The notes under the pieces: generated by a model | The model's database searches: none | Told to the model about the DNA's origin: nothing | Seen by the model: the letters and a program-made list of their open reading frames with translations, nothing else | Position numbers and translations under genes: made by a program | IMG/VR virus record: IMGVR_UViG_3300031972_000834 | Location: 1-48,155 of that record | From: a virus | Reading direction: 5' to 3' (one strand) | DNA length: 48,155 bases | Shown: positions 26,440 through 34,658 of the stretch, piece by piece | Position numbering within the stretch: position 1 is the first letter of the stretch | How the letters are laid out: each line of letters begins with the position of its first letter

Positions 26440-26739
26440 TTAACATTTCCACCTTCGTCTTGCTTGACGTATTCTTGAATTAGGATCATTTCTTGTTTTG
26501 GCTGAACTACGTTTAAGTTGTCCAAGCGATCTAGCGCAATATGATTTGCGTCTTTTAGCAGCTTTACTGCCTTTTTTAACTTTGCCTGTTACAGCTGTTT
26601 TTAATTTAGATCCAGGGTTAGCTTTACGATAGGCTCTTACACCTTTCGCAGTCATCCCTGCGCCTTTTTTTGTAGGCCTATAGTTAGCTTTCTTACCCTT
26701 GGTAGTTCTGCGAATTGGCTTTGCCGCTTTGCGAGCCAT
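26440..26739 (-). CDS. Small basic protein with GAGMTAKGVxAYRxANPGS motif
   Basis: A 99-residue, extremely Lys/Arg-rich protein. Its core (KGAGMTAKGVRAYRKANPGSKLKTAVTGK...KRRKSYCARSLGQ) and end (ARRRWKC) match a recurring short phage and large-virus protein that I associate with DUF6321 (unverified). It is the third of three consecutive basic Cys-containing genes. A protamine-like or nucleoid role is possible. Confidence 0.65.
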   Translation of the reverse strand: MARKAAKPIRRTTKGKKANYRPTKKGAGMTAKGVRAYRKANPGSKLKTAVTGKVKKGSKAAKRRKSYCARSLGQLKRSSAKTRNDPNSRIRQARRRWKC

Positions 26740-26742
26740 TCA

Positions 26743-27144
26743 TTAATAGGTTTTATTCAAAACCAATATTATTGAATAAGTGTCACCACTAGAATGTCCA
26801 ACGGTTGTTAGATCAATATCTCCAGTAATACCACTACCAGCGTTATTAGGAATGGCACCAAATAAGTCATAATACTCATCTCCTGTAGAGTCAGCAGGTA
26901 ACCCTGTTAACAAAACATTAGTTGAAGCATCAAACTCAAGGTTAACTCCCATTCCTCTTGTAGCCCAATAAATTCGAGCAACTGAAACTCTAGTACAAGC
27001 TTCGCCCAAGCTATTAGCGTTTAAAGCTGATACATCAACTTTTTTTACCGCACTTTCACCTGAACCGTCAGAAACGTTAGTAAATTTCAAGACGGCAATT
27101 CTCTCGCCGTCTTGAATTGTTTGAGATGTGACTACATCAGCCAT
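26743..27144 (-). CDS. Structural protein, probable head or tail decoration
   Basis: A 133-residue, mainly beta protein: GERIAVLKFTNVSDGSGESAVKKVDVSAL, VARIYWATRGMGVNLEFDA, and a C-terminal GDIDLTTVGHSSGDTYSIILVLNKTY. I know this pattern from phage structural modules. It sits 3 bases upstream of the basic trio and just below the fibre-like gene. Most likely a virion protein. Confidence 0.6.
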   Translation of the reverse strand: MADVVTSQTIQDGERIAVLKFTNVSDGSGESAVKKVDVSALNANSLGEACTRVSVARIYWATRGMGVNLEFDASTNVLLTGLPADSTGDEYYDLFGAIPNNAGSGITGDIDLTTVGHSSGDTYSIILVLNKTY

Positions 27145-27156
27145 AATTTACCCCTA

Positions 27157-27681
27157 TTAAGATTGGTCGGTAAATGCTGGAGCGTCTGCACCTTCTTGGT
27201 TACCCCAAATGTACCAGTTAGTTGAATCTTTAGCTAAGATATTAATTTCAAATAAACCAAAATCAGTTAAAGTAAGAATGGAGTTTGAGTTACCATCAGC
27301 GTAAACAGAAACATTATCTGCATTAGAATCTAAATGTATAATTCCACCTAAGAAGAAATTAGTGTCTGAGCCTGTATCAATAATAAGGTTTTCTGTTTCT
27401 TCTGCTGCACCACCATAAACAAATTTAAAGTAAACGCCAGCAGAGGGACTTGGTAATGTAAGAGTTCTATTGCCTGAAAGAGCTGGAACTACATTAGTAC
27501 GGCCACCATTTGCTGTTGCTGTTAGTGTTGTATCTGCGTCAGTTAAAGCTACAGGTGCAACCTTCATACCATCACCATCTAAAGTAAATTCAGTAGTAAT
27601 AACACCTGTTGTTGAATTTTTTGAAATGACTGTAAAGCCATTCTCAGACCTAACTGGTCCGTTAAAAGTTGAATTTGCCAT
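27157..27681 (-). CDS. Head-fibre or decoration-type protein
   Basis: A 174-residue protein. It begins NSTFNGPVRSENGFTVISKNSTTG, which resembles the head-fibre / decoration starts of marine phages, and continues with GGRTNVVPALSGNRTLTLPSPSAGVYFKFVYGG, a beta-rich layout used to display a surface. A strong ribosome site (AGGAGGAAATT) precedes ATG, suggesting high expression. No enzymatic motif. Confidence 0.6.
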   Translation of the reverse strand: MANSTFNGPVRSENGFTVISKNSTTGVITTEFTLDGDGMKVAPVALTDADTTLTATANGGRTNVVPALSGNRTLTLPSPSAGVYFKFVYGGAAEETENLIIDTGSDTNFFLGGIIHLDSNADNVSVYADGNSNSILTLTDFGLFEINILAKDSTNWYIWGNQEGADAPAFTDQS

Positions 27682-27703
27682 AATTTCCTCCTACGGAAAA
27701 AAT

Positions 27704-27738
27704 CTATCGTCTTGGCTTGTCTGCTAGGTCAGTCGATA
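27704..27738 (-). terminator. Stem-loop between DUF1289 gene and next gene
   Basis: On the minus strand, TCTATCG and CGATAGA form a 7-base stem with a large loop, followed by TTTTTT and then a strong ribosome site. It could be a weak terminator after the DUF1289 gene or a leader that protects the following mRNA. The long loop makes a simple terminator less likely. Confidence 0.35.
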
Positions 27739-27796
27739 GATAGGTTAACAATCCTAGTTATTTGATTGTATATGAATGTATTGATAAATGAAAGAA

Positions 27797-28213
27797 TTAA
27801 AGTTCTTGAGGAAAATTTTCTTTAGATTTTAAAATTTCTTTTCTACACTCAAATAAGGCTTGATAAGACTTTTTGATTGCTGGATCTTTGCCAAACTCAT
27901 CTATCATATCTTTACCAATCATTTCAACCAAAGCAATAACAGTTGTCATTCTACCATCTATATCTTTTATTTTTTGAATGTCTTTTGCTGTCATTGTTGA
28001 TTCTTTTTTTTGTCTAATATTATAACCATCTAGCCAGTTTTTTACATTAATTAATTTTTTGCTGAAATCAGGATAAGTTTCCCAGTCTCTTATTTCTTCT
28101 ATATCTCGGCCGCAACCTTGACATCTTTCGTCAAAGGGAGCCATTGACGTTGAGCAACGTCCATTGCAGGGTGAGTTAGCTAGGCTAATACTCATATGTA
28201 AACCAGTATTCAT
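27797..28213 (-). CDS. DUF1289-type Cys4 protein with helical extension
   Basis: A 138-residue protein. Residues about 14-44 hold SPCNGRC...CQGCGRDIEEIRDW (C16, C20, C31, C34), the DUF1289 signature common in proteobacteria, thought to bind a metal. A helical C-terminal domain (residues 70-138) is extra to the usual short DUF1289 protein. I chose ATG at 28213 because GAGG lies 7 bases upstream within a shared leader. The gene stands between the capsid terminator and the next virion operon, apparently with its own leader. Role unknown; possibly host-derived and regulatory. Confidence 0.75.
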   Translation of the reverse strand: MNTGLHMSISLANSPCNGRCSTSMAPFDERCQGCGRDIEEIRDWETYPDFSKKLINVKNWLDGYNIRQKKESTMTAKDIQKIKDIDGRMTTVIALVEMIGKDMIDEFGKDPAIKKSYQALFECRKEILKSKENFPQEL

Positions 28214-28220
28214 ATATATA

Positions 28221-28247
28221 CCTCGGTTTACTTAAATTCTACATCAA
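28221..28247 (-). promoter_or_regulatory. Late leader copy 2 (before DUF1289 gene)
   Basis: Read on the minus strand, TTGATGTAGAAT is followed by TTAAGTAAACCGAGG, ending 7 bases before ATG. The copy at 38642-38668 is nearly the same and has the same 7-base gap. TAGAAT resembles a -10 box, but no good -35 is seen. Likely a phage late promoter plus ribosome site placed just after the capsid terminator. Confidence 0.6.
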
Positions 28248-28283
28248 GAATCACGCTAAAGGTAGCTTTTTGTAGATTTTATT

Positions 28284-28311
28284 AAAAAAAAAGGGAGCCG
28301 AAGCTCCCTTT
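28284..28311 (-). terminator. Intrinsic terminator after the capsid gene
   Basis: On the minus strand, AAAGGGAGC and GCTCCCTTT form a 9-base stem closed by a TTCG tetraloop, followed by nine T. It lies 17 bases past the capsid stop. A textbook rho-independent terminator, perhaps leaky, limiting read-through into the downstream tail genes. Confidence 0.92.
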
Positions 28312-28327
28312 ACCAAAAAAATTTGGA

Positions 28328-29236
28328 TTATATACCTTCAGAAGCGTAAACAGCTCTCCAGTTAGAAAATCCAAATGAGTATCTTTCTCTAGCTTTGTAA
28401 CGCATGTTACCAGTATCGAAATCGCCTTCTAAGGCTGTAGTCATTGGACTTCTTTGGAAATGTTTAAATCCATCAGGACAGTCTGTTTTTAAGAACCAAG
28501 CATCTGTATCAGTTAGATAATGGTTAACAACATATCCTTGAGGGATCATACCCATATTCTTCATAGCATTTACGTCATTGTCAGATGTACCTGGACGGCC
28601 ATTGCTTTGCAATAGTCTGTCAGCAACGAATTGTAACGCTGGTGGAATAATTAACTTTTGCGCTTGAAGAGCAATTGTCAAATTTCTGTCATCAACTAAA
28701 GTTGAAACATTAATAAGAGCATCTTCTAATGAAGTCTCATTCAAGTCGGCATAAGTTGAAGGTCTGTTACTGGAAGTTCCACCGCCACCGAGAGGGTGAG
28801 CGTTAGAAACGAGAGGTTGCCCATCTCCACCAGTAAAGCTACTATCGAACGCATTGTTCAATGTTGCAGCAGCTTTAACCTGTTTGGTATTCGCCATAGA
28901 TCTAGCCAAGGCTTTTGTATACCTTGAACCAAGTCTATCGTAAAGATTATCTTCAACTGCTTCTTCTGTAAGTGCAAAAGCTAAAGCAACAGTTTCGTGG
29001 CTGTAACGAGAAGTATAACCTTCAGTAGCGCTATCAAACGATACCCCAGCTCCTTCTTGTTTTGTTTGGGCATTCCCAAAGCCAACGATCATTACTTCTT
29101 CTTCAAACGCTCTGTCGGAAGACTCAGTTTCGTAAATTTCTTCGTGTTCAGAATCATAACGAGCATATTCCATCCCAAAAAGGGCATTCAATCCTGGTTC
29201 TAATTCTTTCGCTAATTGAGCTCTATTTATAGCCAT
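28328..29236 (-). CDS. Major capsid protein (Mu gpT / HK97-fold type)
   Basis: A 302-residue protein following a good ribosome site (AGGAGTAAATC). Features: EEVMIVGFGNAQTKQEGAGVSFDSATEGYTSRYSHETVALAFALTEEAVEDNLYDRLGSRYTKALARSMANTKQVKAAATLNNAF, then DGQPLVSNAHPLGGG and KLIIPPALQFVADRLL. This progression matches Mu-type major head subunits, which share the HK97 fold. Placement after scaffold and portal, plus a strong terminator right after it, is the expected place for the most expressed capsid gene. I consider it the main shell protein. Confidence 0.85.
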   Translation of the reverse strand: MAINRAQLAKELEPGLNALFGMEYARYDSEHEEIYETESSDRAFEEEVMIVGFGNAQTKQEGAGVSFDSATEGYTSRYSHETVALAFALTEEAVEDNLYDRLGSRYTKALARSMANTKQVKAAATLNNAFDSSFTGGDGQPLVSNAHPLGGGGTSSNRPSTYADLNETSLEDALINVSTLVDDRNLTIALQAQKLIIPPALQFVADRLLQSNGRPGTSDNDVNAMKNMGMIPQGYVVNHYLTDTDAWFLKTDCPDGFKHFQRSPMTTALEGDFDTGNMRYKARERYSFGFSNWRAVYASEGI

Positions 29237-29248
29237 GATTTACTCCTA

Positions 29249-29833
29249 TTATGCTAGACCTGCGCCTTTTTGACCGCAGATATGATTTTGAATAACAACT
29301 AAAACATTTGTGTTCGCCGAAGCAATATCTGAATTATCAGGATCTTCTGATATATCAATTGCTTTAAGCGGTAACCCAGCTGTTGTAGCACCCGTTGTGA
29401 CGTCTAATTCCGCACCTGAAAGTCCTGACTGAGTGCTTGAACTGTTTGTATAAACAATATCAAAATTTCCGAATAGATCAGCTATTGGGAAAGTGTCATC
29501 AGCTTGGATTTCAAATACAACATTAGGATCGTCCACTATAAAAGCGATAATATCCGAAGCATTTGTGCTTGCTGGATAATATGCGCTAAATACTTGCTCG
29601 CCCGAAGTAGGATCGGTGTACTGACATCCCATAAAAACTCCCACAATAGGAACAGTTCCGCCGTCAGCGTGTATTTCTACAGTACCACCAGTAACTTGCA
29701 TTACCATGTCTCCTGTATAAATAGCTGTTCCGTAATTTGCAGCAATTCTATAGCGACTAGTACCACCAGTCCAAGGTGAGCCACCCATCATTTTGACAGG
29801 CCTCATACCAAATGAAGCATCTTTATTTGCCAT
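29249..29833 (-). CDS. Head decoration-type protein
   Basis: A 194-residue protein. Starting MANKDASFGMRPVKMMGGSPWTGGTSRYRIAANYGTAIYTGDMV, with VGVFMGCQYTDPTSGEQVFSAYYP and ending NVLVVIQNHICGQKGAG, it is an all-beta phage structural protein I know from marine phages, found next to the capsid gene. It probably decorates or stabilises the shell; it is not the main capsid because its neighbour fits the shell fold better. Confidence 0.65.
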   Translation of the reverse strand: MANKDASFGMRPVKMMGGSPWTGGTSRYRIAANYGTAIYTGDMVMQVTGGTVEIHADGGTVPIVGVFMGCQYTDPTSGEQVFSAYYPASTNASDIIAFIVDDPNVVFEIQADDTFPIADLFGNFDIVYTNSSSTQSGLSGAELDVTTGATTAGLPLKAIDISEDPDNSDIASANTNVLVVIQNHICGQKGAGLA

Positions 29834-29876
29834 TTTATTTACCTTTAATTAAAAATTACGTTTAGTGAGAAAAAAA

Positions 29877-30350
29877 TTAACTTCTTTTACCACCGCCAAA
29901 AGTTACGCTTGAGGTTCTCTGAGGTTTTAACATCGGAGAACTTGGATCAGATTCCTTCATCAAATCATTATCAATCGCATCTTGTTGCGATTTTGCACGG
30001 TCAGCAAAGTAGGCGTTTCTTTCTTCGCGTGTTTCATTTGGAATCTTAGCCAAAAGCAAACCACCCACAGATACAACACCAGCGTGCTTTCCATCATCAA
30101 TCGAGGGAAGTTCAAAGTCTCCAATCTCTTCAATTCGCACTAGGTCGAAACCTTCGCGCAATCTAGACATTACATTCTTTTTATCCTCTTGACCGACAAC
30201 TTCGGCTCTTATCCACCTGTAAGTATAGCCTTCAGGTGATGGTGGTGTCTCCAACATAGATGGGGGACGCCAGGGTTTGCGAGCAGTATCTTTAGCTCGG
30301 GTTTCAGCAGAGCGCGGAGCTCTGTTATTTGTTTTTTTATCTTCAGTCAT
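29877..30350 (-). CDS. Conserved head-module protein
   Basis: A 157-residue protein. N-terminal 35 residues are basic and disordered; a folded part follows (GYTYRWIRAEVVGQEDKKNVMSRLREGFDLVRIEEI and DDGKHAGVVSVGGLLLAKIPNETREERNAYFADRAKSQQDAID). It is often present between scaffold and capsid in marine phages. Probably a head assembly or minor virion protein; unproved. Confidence 0.6.
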   Translation of the reverse strand: MTEDKKTNNRAPRSAETRAKDTARKPWRPPSMLETPPSPEGYTYRWIRAEVVGQEDKKNVMSRLREGFDLVRIEEIGDFELPSIDDGKHAGVVSVGGLLLAKIPNETREERNAYFADRAKSQQDAIDNDLMKESDPSSPMLKPQRTSSVTFGGGKRS

Positions 30351-30355
30351 ATTGA

Positions 30356-31270
30356 TTACCTTTTAATATGCTTTGCGTATTCTTGAACTGGTACATTTAA
30401 ACGACGAGCCATTTCGACTTCACTTTTGGTTAGTCTGACTCCTCGTTTTTTACCAGAACTGCTTGATCTTCCAGCAGGTGCAACTGTTTGTTGCATTTTT
30501 GCTTGACTCTTAGCTTGTCCACCATCGCTAAACTTATGTGGAAACTCTGTTCTAATACGTTTATCTATCTCATCATAGTACATTGTATCGGAAGGATCAA
30601 ATCCTTCTTCTTCAATTAATTTTTGATGAATGTTAAAAGCGGCTAAAGTCATTATTTCGTCTTGGCCAAACCACTCGTTTTTTTCTGCCCAACTCTCGGC
30701 TGCGGGGTCTGCTTGCGGAGCTGGAGTTTGAACTTGTTGTTGAAATGCTTGTTGATTTAGATCTTGTTGATATACAGGCTGTCTTTCAATTTGCATTCTG
30801 TTATTAGCTAACTTACTTTCTTCAACAGTAATCTTGTCAAGAATTTCTTGGGCTTTTGTCACCTTATCCCAGTCTTGTTCTTGATAAGCACCCTTCAAAA
30901 CTGAGTTGGCTTGAGCTCTTTGAGATTTTAATCTGTTTTCAGCTTCACCATAATAGCTTTGGTTTAATTGAGACGTGTTGGTTTTTAAATTTTCATTTTC
31001 AGCTTGTAAGTTTTTTGCATACTCGTAAGCAGATTGAGCTGCACGCTCTTGCTCACGCATTTTTTTAGTTAAAGTAGCAATACGTTTTTGAACACCTTTT
31101 GAATAGTTTTCTAGTTCGTCCTGCTCTTCATCTTTTTTTGTTTCTTCGTCAGAAACATTTTCAATTGCGGCATCTGCTTCCTTTTGTTCTTCTTCAGAAA
31201 CTTCCAGTTCTACAAATTCGCCTTCTTCAATCTGCTCTTCTGAAGCTTGATTGTTTTCTTCTTCTAGCAT
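30356..31270 (-). CDS. Capsid scaffolding protein
   Basis: A 304-residue protein: acidic start (residues 1-55), long coiled coil (about 55-165), Gln-rich linker, then a short folded region (ESWAEKNEWFGQDEIMTLAAFNIHQKLIEEEGFDPSD) and a basic helix end (GVRLTKSEVEMARRLNVPVQEYAKHIKR). This is the standard make-up of podovirus scaffolds that interact with portal and capsid and leave before maturation. It is encoded between portal and capsid, as expected. Confidence 0.8.
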   Translation of the reverse strand: MLEEENNQASEEQIEEGEFVELEVSEEEQKEADAAIENVSDEETKKDEEQDELENYSKGVQKRIATLTKKMREQERAAQSAYEYAKNLQAENENLKTNTSQLNQSYYGEAENRLKSQRAQANSVLKGAYQEQDWDKVTKAQEILDKITVEESKLANNRMQIERQPVYQQDLNQQAFQQQVQTPAPQADPAAESWAEKNEWFGQDEIMTLAAFNIHQKLIEEEGFDPSDTMYYDEIDKRIRTEFPHKFSDGGQAKSQAKMQQTVAPAGRSSSSGKKRGVRLTKSEVEMARRLNVPVQEYAKHIKR

Positions 31271-31285
31271 GAGTCCTCCTCACGT

Positions 31286-31786
31286 TTACAGCGTGACAAT
31301 ATCATCGGGATCTTGAATCGTCGCGATAACCTCGTCATCGTTAATAATACGGCATTCTGCATCATCGCCTAACTTAAAGCGAGCTCCAGCATACCGACCA
31401 ATTAGCACCCATTGCTTCTCTTCACACCAAGGTGTGTCTCCAAACTTGTCTTTATCTTTATAGCAGAGCGGACCCATTTTTATAACATAGGCCACAACCG
31501 AGGCCAAAGCCTCTCTGTCTACAGATTCTTTTGTTAATACAATTCCGCCTTTAGAAACACCTCTGCCTCTGTAGGGAAGAATTAACATGCGCCATCCAGA
31601 AGGATTGGGCATTCTTTCGATAAGAGTTTTGTCTACCAAAGTAGGATCAAGCACTCTTTGTTCTGCGCTGACAAAAGCTTTGTCAACTTCAGAATCGCTT
31701 TCTTGTTTTTTGTTTTCAGCTACGTCTTTATCTTTTTCTAATTCAGCAGCTATATGGTCAGGAACCAGCACTTTGTTCTTCGTCAT
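31286..31786 (-). CDS. Phage GroES-like co-chaperonin
   Basis: A 166-residue protein, longer than the usual ~97 of GroES owing to a charged 60-residue N-terminal extension. The Cpn10 part begins SGWRMLILPYRGRGVSKGGIVLTKE: residues about 73-90 match the GroES mobile loop and G80-GIVL84 is the tripeptide region that docks on GroEL. Later VAYVIKMGPLCYKD, WVLIGRYAGARFKLG and DDEVIATIQDPDDI follow the family order. Likely replaces the host GroES to fold the capsid protein, as T4 gp31 does. It sits between portal-side small genes and the scaffold, so it is made with head genes. Confidence 0.88.
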   Translation of the reverse strand: MTKNKVLVPDHIAAELEKDKDVAENKKQESDSEVDKAFVSAEQRVLDPTLVDKTLIERMPNPSGWRMLILPYRGRGVSKGGIVLTKESVDREALASVVAYVIKMGPLCYKDKDKFGDTPWCEEKQWVLIGRYAGARFKLGDDAECRIINDDEVIATIQDPDDIVTL

Positions 31787-31970
31787 TTTGTTCTATCCTC
31801 TCTAGCAACTCCCTAAGTTCTTCTTCTACGTCAACGAGGGAATTGTAACGCCCACGTAGATATTGATAATCTTCAAAAGATTGCACCCCATTGAGTATCT
31901 GACTCTGGGTGTCTTCTTTCTTCTCCTTTAGCCGCTTTTGTAATTGGTCAGCTACCCAAATGGTTGACAT
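31758..31970 (-). CDS. Small coiled-coil protein
   Basis: A 70-residue protein, helical and charged (VADQLQKRLKEKKEDTQSQILNGVQSFEDYQYLRGRYNSLVDVEEELRELLERIEQND). Starts in a TAATG overlap with the gene above and ends 29 bases inside the GroES gene. It could be a small head-assembly factor. No family assigned. Confidence 0.65.
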   Translation of the reverse strand: MSTIWVADQLQKRLKEKKEDTQSQILNGVQSFEDYQYLRGRYNSLVDVEEELRELLERIEQNDEEQSAGS

Positions 31971-32152
31971 TAATAAATGCCAGAAAACTTACCGCCGAAC
32001 TCGGCTGCTCCCATACCTCGAGCTTTGCCCTTACCCATTCCAGGTTTAGAGCTAGCATCTGCTGAAAAAGTTCCTGTCTTTGATTTAGACGGAACAGATC
32101 CTTTGTTGCCATATGAAAGTTTGTTTTTTGTTACTTTAATATTTTTAGCCAT
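31970..32152 (-). CDS. Small Gly/Lys/Ser-rich protein
   Basis: A 60-residue protein. ATG at 32152 is favoured over an upstream TTG lying in the portal end. It is polar and probably disordered (KNKLSYGNKGSVPSKSKTGTFSADASSKPGMGKGKARGMGAAEFGGKFSGIY). The length and position just after portal are commonly seen in marine phages. Function unknown. Confidence 0.6.
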   Translation of the reverse strand: MAKNIKVTKNKLSYGNKGSVPSKSKTGTFSADASSKPGMGKGKARGMGAAEFGGKFSGIY

Positions 32153-32156
32153 TTTT

Positions 32157-34658
32157 TTATCCAAATTGATCGAACTGTTTTAATCCAATATCAATTAATT
32201 TTAGTTCTTTTTGTTGGTCAAGTCTATCTTGAGTTGTTTCGTCTTTCATTCTAGCAATATCTCGCTGAGCGTCAATACGTTCTCGATCTATTTGATCTTG
32301 TCGATTTTGTTCTTGAGCGCGCATTTCTTCTTTCATTTGAAACTGTTCTTTGTCTTGTTGCAACTCTTGACCTTTGAGTGCTAGCTCTTGTTTTCTAATT
32401 GCAACCAACGGATCTTCTTGCGGCGGAGTTGCCACTTGTTGAGCAAACTGAGTCATTAGGTCCGTCATTATAGGCGAGCTAAATTGAGCCAATATATCGT
32501 TGGCTTGTTGATTAAGCGCCGCCGCGTCAACAGGTGTGGATTGTTGGGCTTGTTGCTGCAATTGTTGATATTGTTGCATGGCCTCGGGCGGCATCTGTTG
32601 TTGCGCGATCATATCAGCTTTCATTTGTAAATGCTGCATGATATGCGAATGTATGTTGGCTTGAATCTGAGCGTTCATTTGAACTGGCTGCATGTTCAAC
32701 AAGTTAACGTGAGATGCAATATGTGCATCATGGTTTTGTTGAATAAATGCTTGCGCTGTTCCGCCCATTAACAAGGTGCTGTTTTCCATTCCAGATTCAA
32801 TTGGTTTGGGTTGAGTGTCTGGTGGTGGGGTTAATAAAGAATCAATATTGTCAGTTCCTAACGCAGCATACATCCTGCGATAAGCTTCATGAATACCATT
32901 TGGTCCATGAATTTGCGGATTGGATTGAACCAACTGCATCATTTCTTGAGCCATTACAATTCTTTGGCTGGTAGAAAATATATCTGGATTAGAAACAGGA
33001 AATACATCTACCCTTTCGTCAAAGTCAGCTTGCTTAATTTCCATTTGACCGCCAGAAACGGAATATGGATAAACAGGCGGTAAACTTTTTGCAAAGATTT
33101 TAGCCAATAAATTAAATTCTTTCTTTTGACCTGCATGCAATCGTTTATGAATTGCAGATAAAACTTTGGTTGATTTTTCCAACAAAGCAATCGTAGTTCC
33201 TACAGGTGCTTGCGAGTTACCTTCGCCTATATTAATTTCTGCAATAGAGGCAAATCTTTGGCCGCTTTGAACCAATAGACCTAACAAGGATAGCAAAGTT
33301 TGGCTTGGTTCTTTAAATGGCAAAGGTTGAATCGCATCTCGTAAAGATCCTGCGGGTGCATCCACGTCTCTAAACTCTCCTGGTTGAATTGGAGAATCTT
33401 CATCTCTAATTCTTATACCTCTGGTTTTAAAACCAGCTGGCAAGTTAGCCAAAGTCCCAGCATCAATTAATTGTCTAACAATTGACGTTGAGGCTTTGGA
33501 TAAACCACCAATCATATGAGTTAAACCAAAGCCATAAAATCCTAAACCTGGCAAGAATTTAAAGTGTACGAAAAATTCAATTTTATTTTTCATCGGATCT
33601 TCTTCTTCAAAGTTCCTGCGAATAGATAAAATGTTTTCGCTGTTATTATCAATCGTTACAATATATGGCAACTTAACCTCTGTAAACTCGCCATTTTCAT
33701 CGGTATCTTCAAACCCTTCAAGATCTAAATTACAATGAATTTCATACAAATGACAAACTTCGCCTGTATCGTAAGATGGCTCAACGCCACTTAATTTATC
33801 TTTTTCAGAATCTACGCTAGAACTATTGGTTAAATCGTCGCCACCCTCTACTTTAACGTTTCTGTAAAAACCAATTGCTTGAAGTTTTTTAACTTCATTT
33901 TCTGGCATCTTAATTACGTGAGTAATTCTTGGGCAAGATTCTAAATCGGTTGCGTAGTAAGGAACAATTAAATCTTCGGGTGCAACAAATTTAGAAACAG
34001 CTCTTTGCAAAGTTTCATCATAATAAACCTTCTTAAAAGCAGAACCTGCTAACGGCAAATAAAACAACATTTGATCTAGGTCTTCGTCGTACTCCTCCAT
34101 CACGTGAGTTATTTGATAGTTCATAAACTCACGCACACGTTGAGCCTGTTCTTCTATTGCTGAATTGTATTCACCAACAACTTGAGTTTTGACTGGCCCT
34201 TGAGCTGGAAGCAATTCTTTATAAGCCTGCGCTTGGAATTGAGTTACAGATTCTCCAAGCAACGGATGAATAACGCCACTTGCGCCCTCAAAAGGCTCAG
34301 ACCTAGCATCATCAAATTTCATACCTAAATATTTTAAGCCATCGGTATAAGTTTTTTCCCAATCTTCTCTGGCTGATTTATCGTTTTCAACCGCAGTAGT
34401 TAATTCAATATAAATTTTATCGAGCTCAGAATCAGAAACAACTTCGGCTAAGTTTTCGCTAAAGCCAACGTCTTCCATTTCTTCTTCGCCACCCAAAATA
34501 ACTGAACCGTCCTCTTGATACTGAACCCCTTCTTCGTCCAAACCCTCTAAGATTTCAATAATTTCATTATCAATATCTTCGGTTGACCGTTCAGTTGTCA
34601 TATCTTGCATGTCTTCTACTTCTTGAGCAGGATCGGGTGTTTGTCTTTCTATTGCCAT
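32157..34658 (-). CDS. Portal protein (P22-like)
   Basis: An 833-residue protein, the length of P22-type portals with a long C-terminal barrel. Acidic first 100 residues, then REDWEKTYTDGLKYLGMKFDDARSEPFEGASGVIHPLLGESVTQFQAQAYKELLPA, FYLPLAGSAFKKVYYDETLQRAVSKFVAPEDLIVPYYATDLESCPRITHVIKMPENEV, and GFGLTHMIGGLSKASTSIVRQLIDAGTLANLPAGFKTRGIRI, all typical of the portal. The final 200 residues are Gln/Met-rich helix, likely forming the tube that extends into the head. Stop/start bases overlap with the large terminase. Confidence 0.88.
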   Translation of the reverse strand: MAIERQTPDPAQEVEDMQDMTTERSTEDIDNEIIEILEGLDEEGVQYQEDGSVILGGEEEMEDVGFSENLAEVVSDSELDKIYIELTTAVENDKSAREDWEKTYTDGLKYLGMKFDDARSEPFEGASGVIHPLLGESVTQFQAQAYKELLPAQGPVKTQVVGEYNSAIEEQAQRVREFMNYQITHVMEEYDEDLDQMLFYLPLAGSAFKKVYYDETLQRAVSKFVAPEDLIVPYYATDLESCPRITHVIKMPENEVKKLQAIGFYRNVKVEGGDDLTNSSSVDSEKDKLSGVEPSYDTGEVCHLYEIHCNLDLEGFEDTDENGEFTEVKLPYIVTIDNNSENILSIRRNFEEEDPMKNKIEFFVHFKFLPGLGFYGFGLTHMIGGLSKASTSIVRQLIDAGTLANLPAGFKTRGIRIRDEDSPIQPGEFRDVDAPAGSLRDAIQPLPFKEPSQTLLSLLGLLVQSGQRFASIAEINIGEGNSQAPVGTTIALLEKSTKVLSAIHKRLHAGQKKEFNLLAKIFAKSLPPVYPYSVSGGQMEIKQADFDERVDVFPVSNPDIFSTSQRIVMAQEMMQLVQSNPQIHGPNGIHEAYRRMYAALGTDNIDSLLTPPPDTQPKPIESGMENSTLLMGGTAQAFIQQNHDAHIASHVNLLNMQPVQMNAQIQANIHSHIMQHLQMKADMIAQQQMPPEAMQQYQQLQQQAQQSTPVDAAALNQQANDILAQFSSPIMTDLMTQFAQQVATPPQEDPLVAIRKQELALKGQELQQDKEQFQMKEEMRAQEQNRQDQIDRERIDAQRDIARMKDETTQDRLDQQKELKLIDIGLKQFDQFG

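Noticed and set aside
29249-29833. The 194-residue beta protein as the major capsid protein
   Set aside because: It is short and all-beta, while the neighbouring 302-residue protein has the Mu gpT-type pattern and a strong terminator after it.
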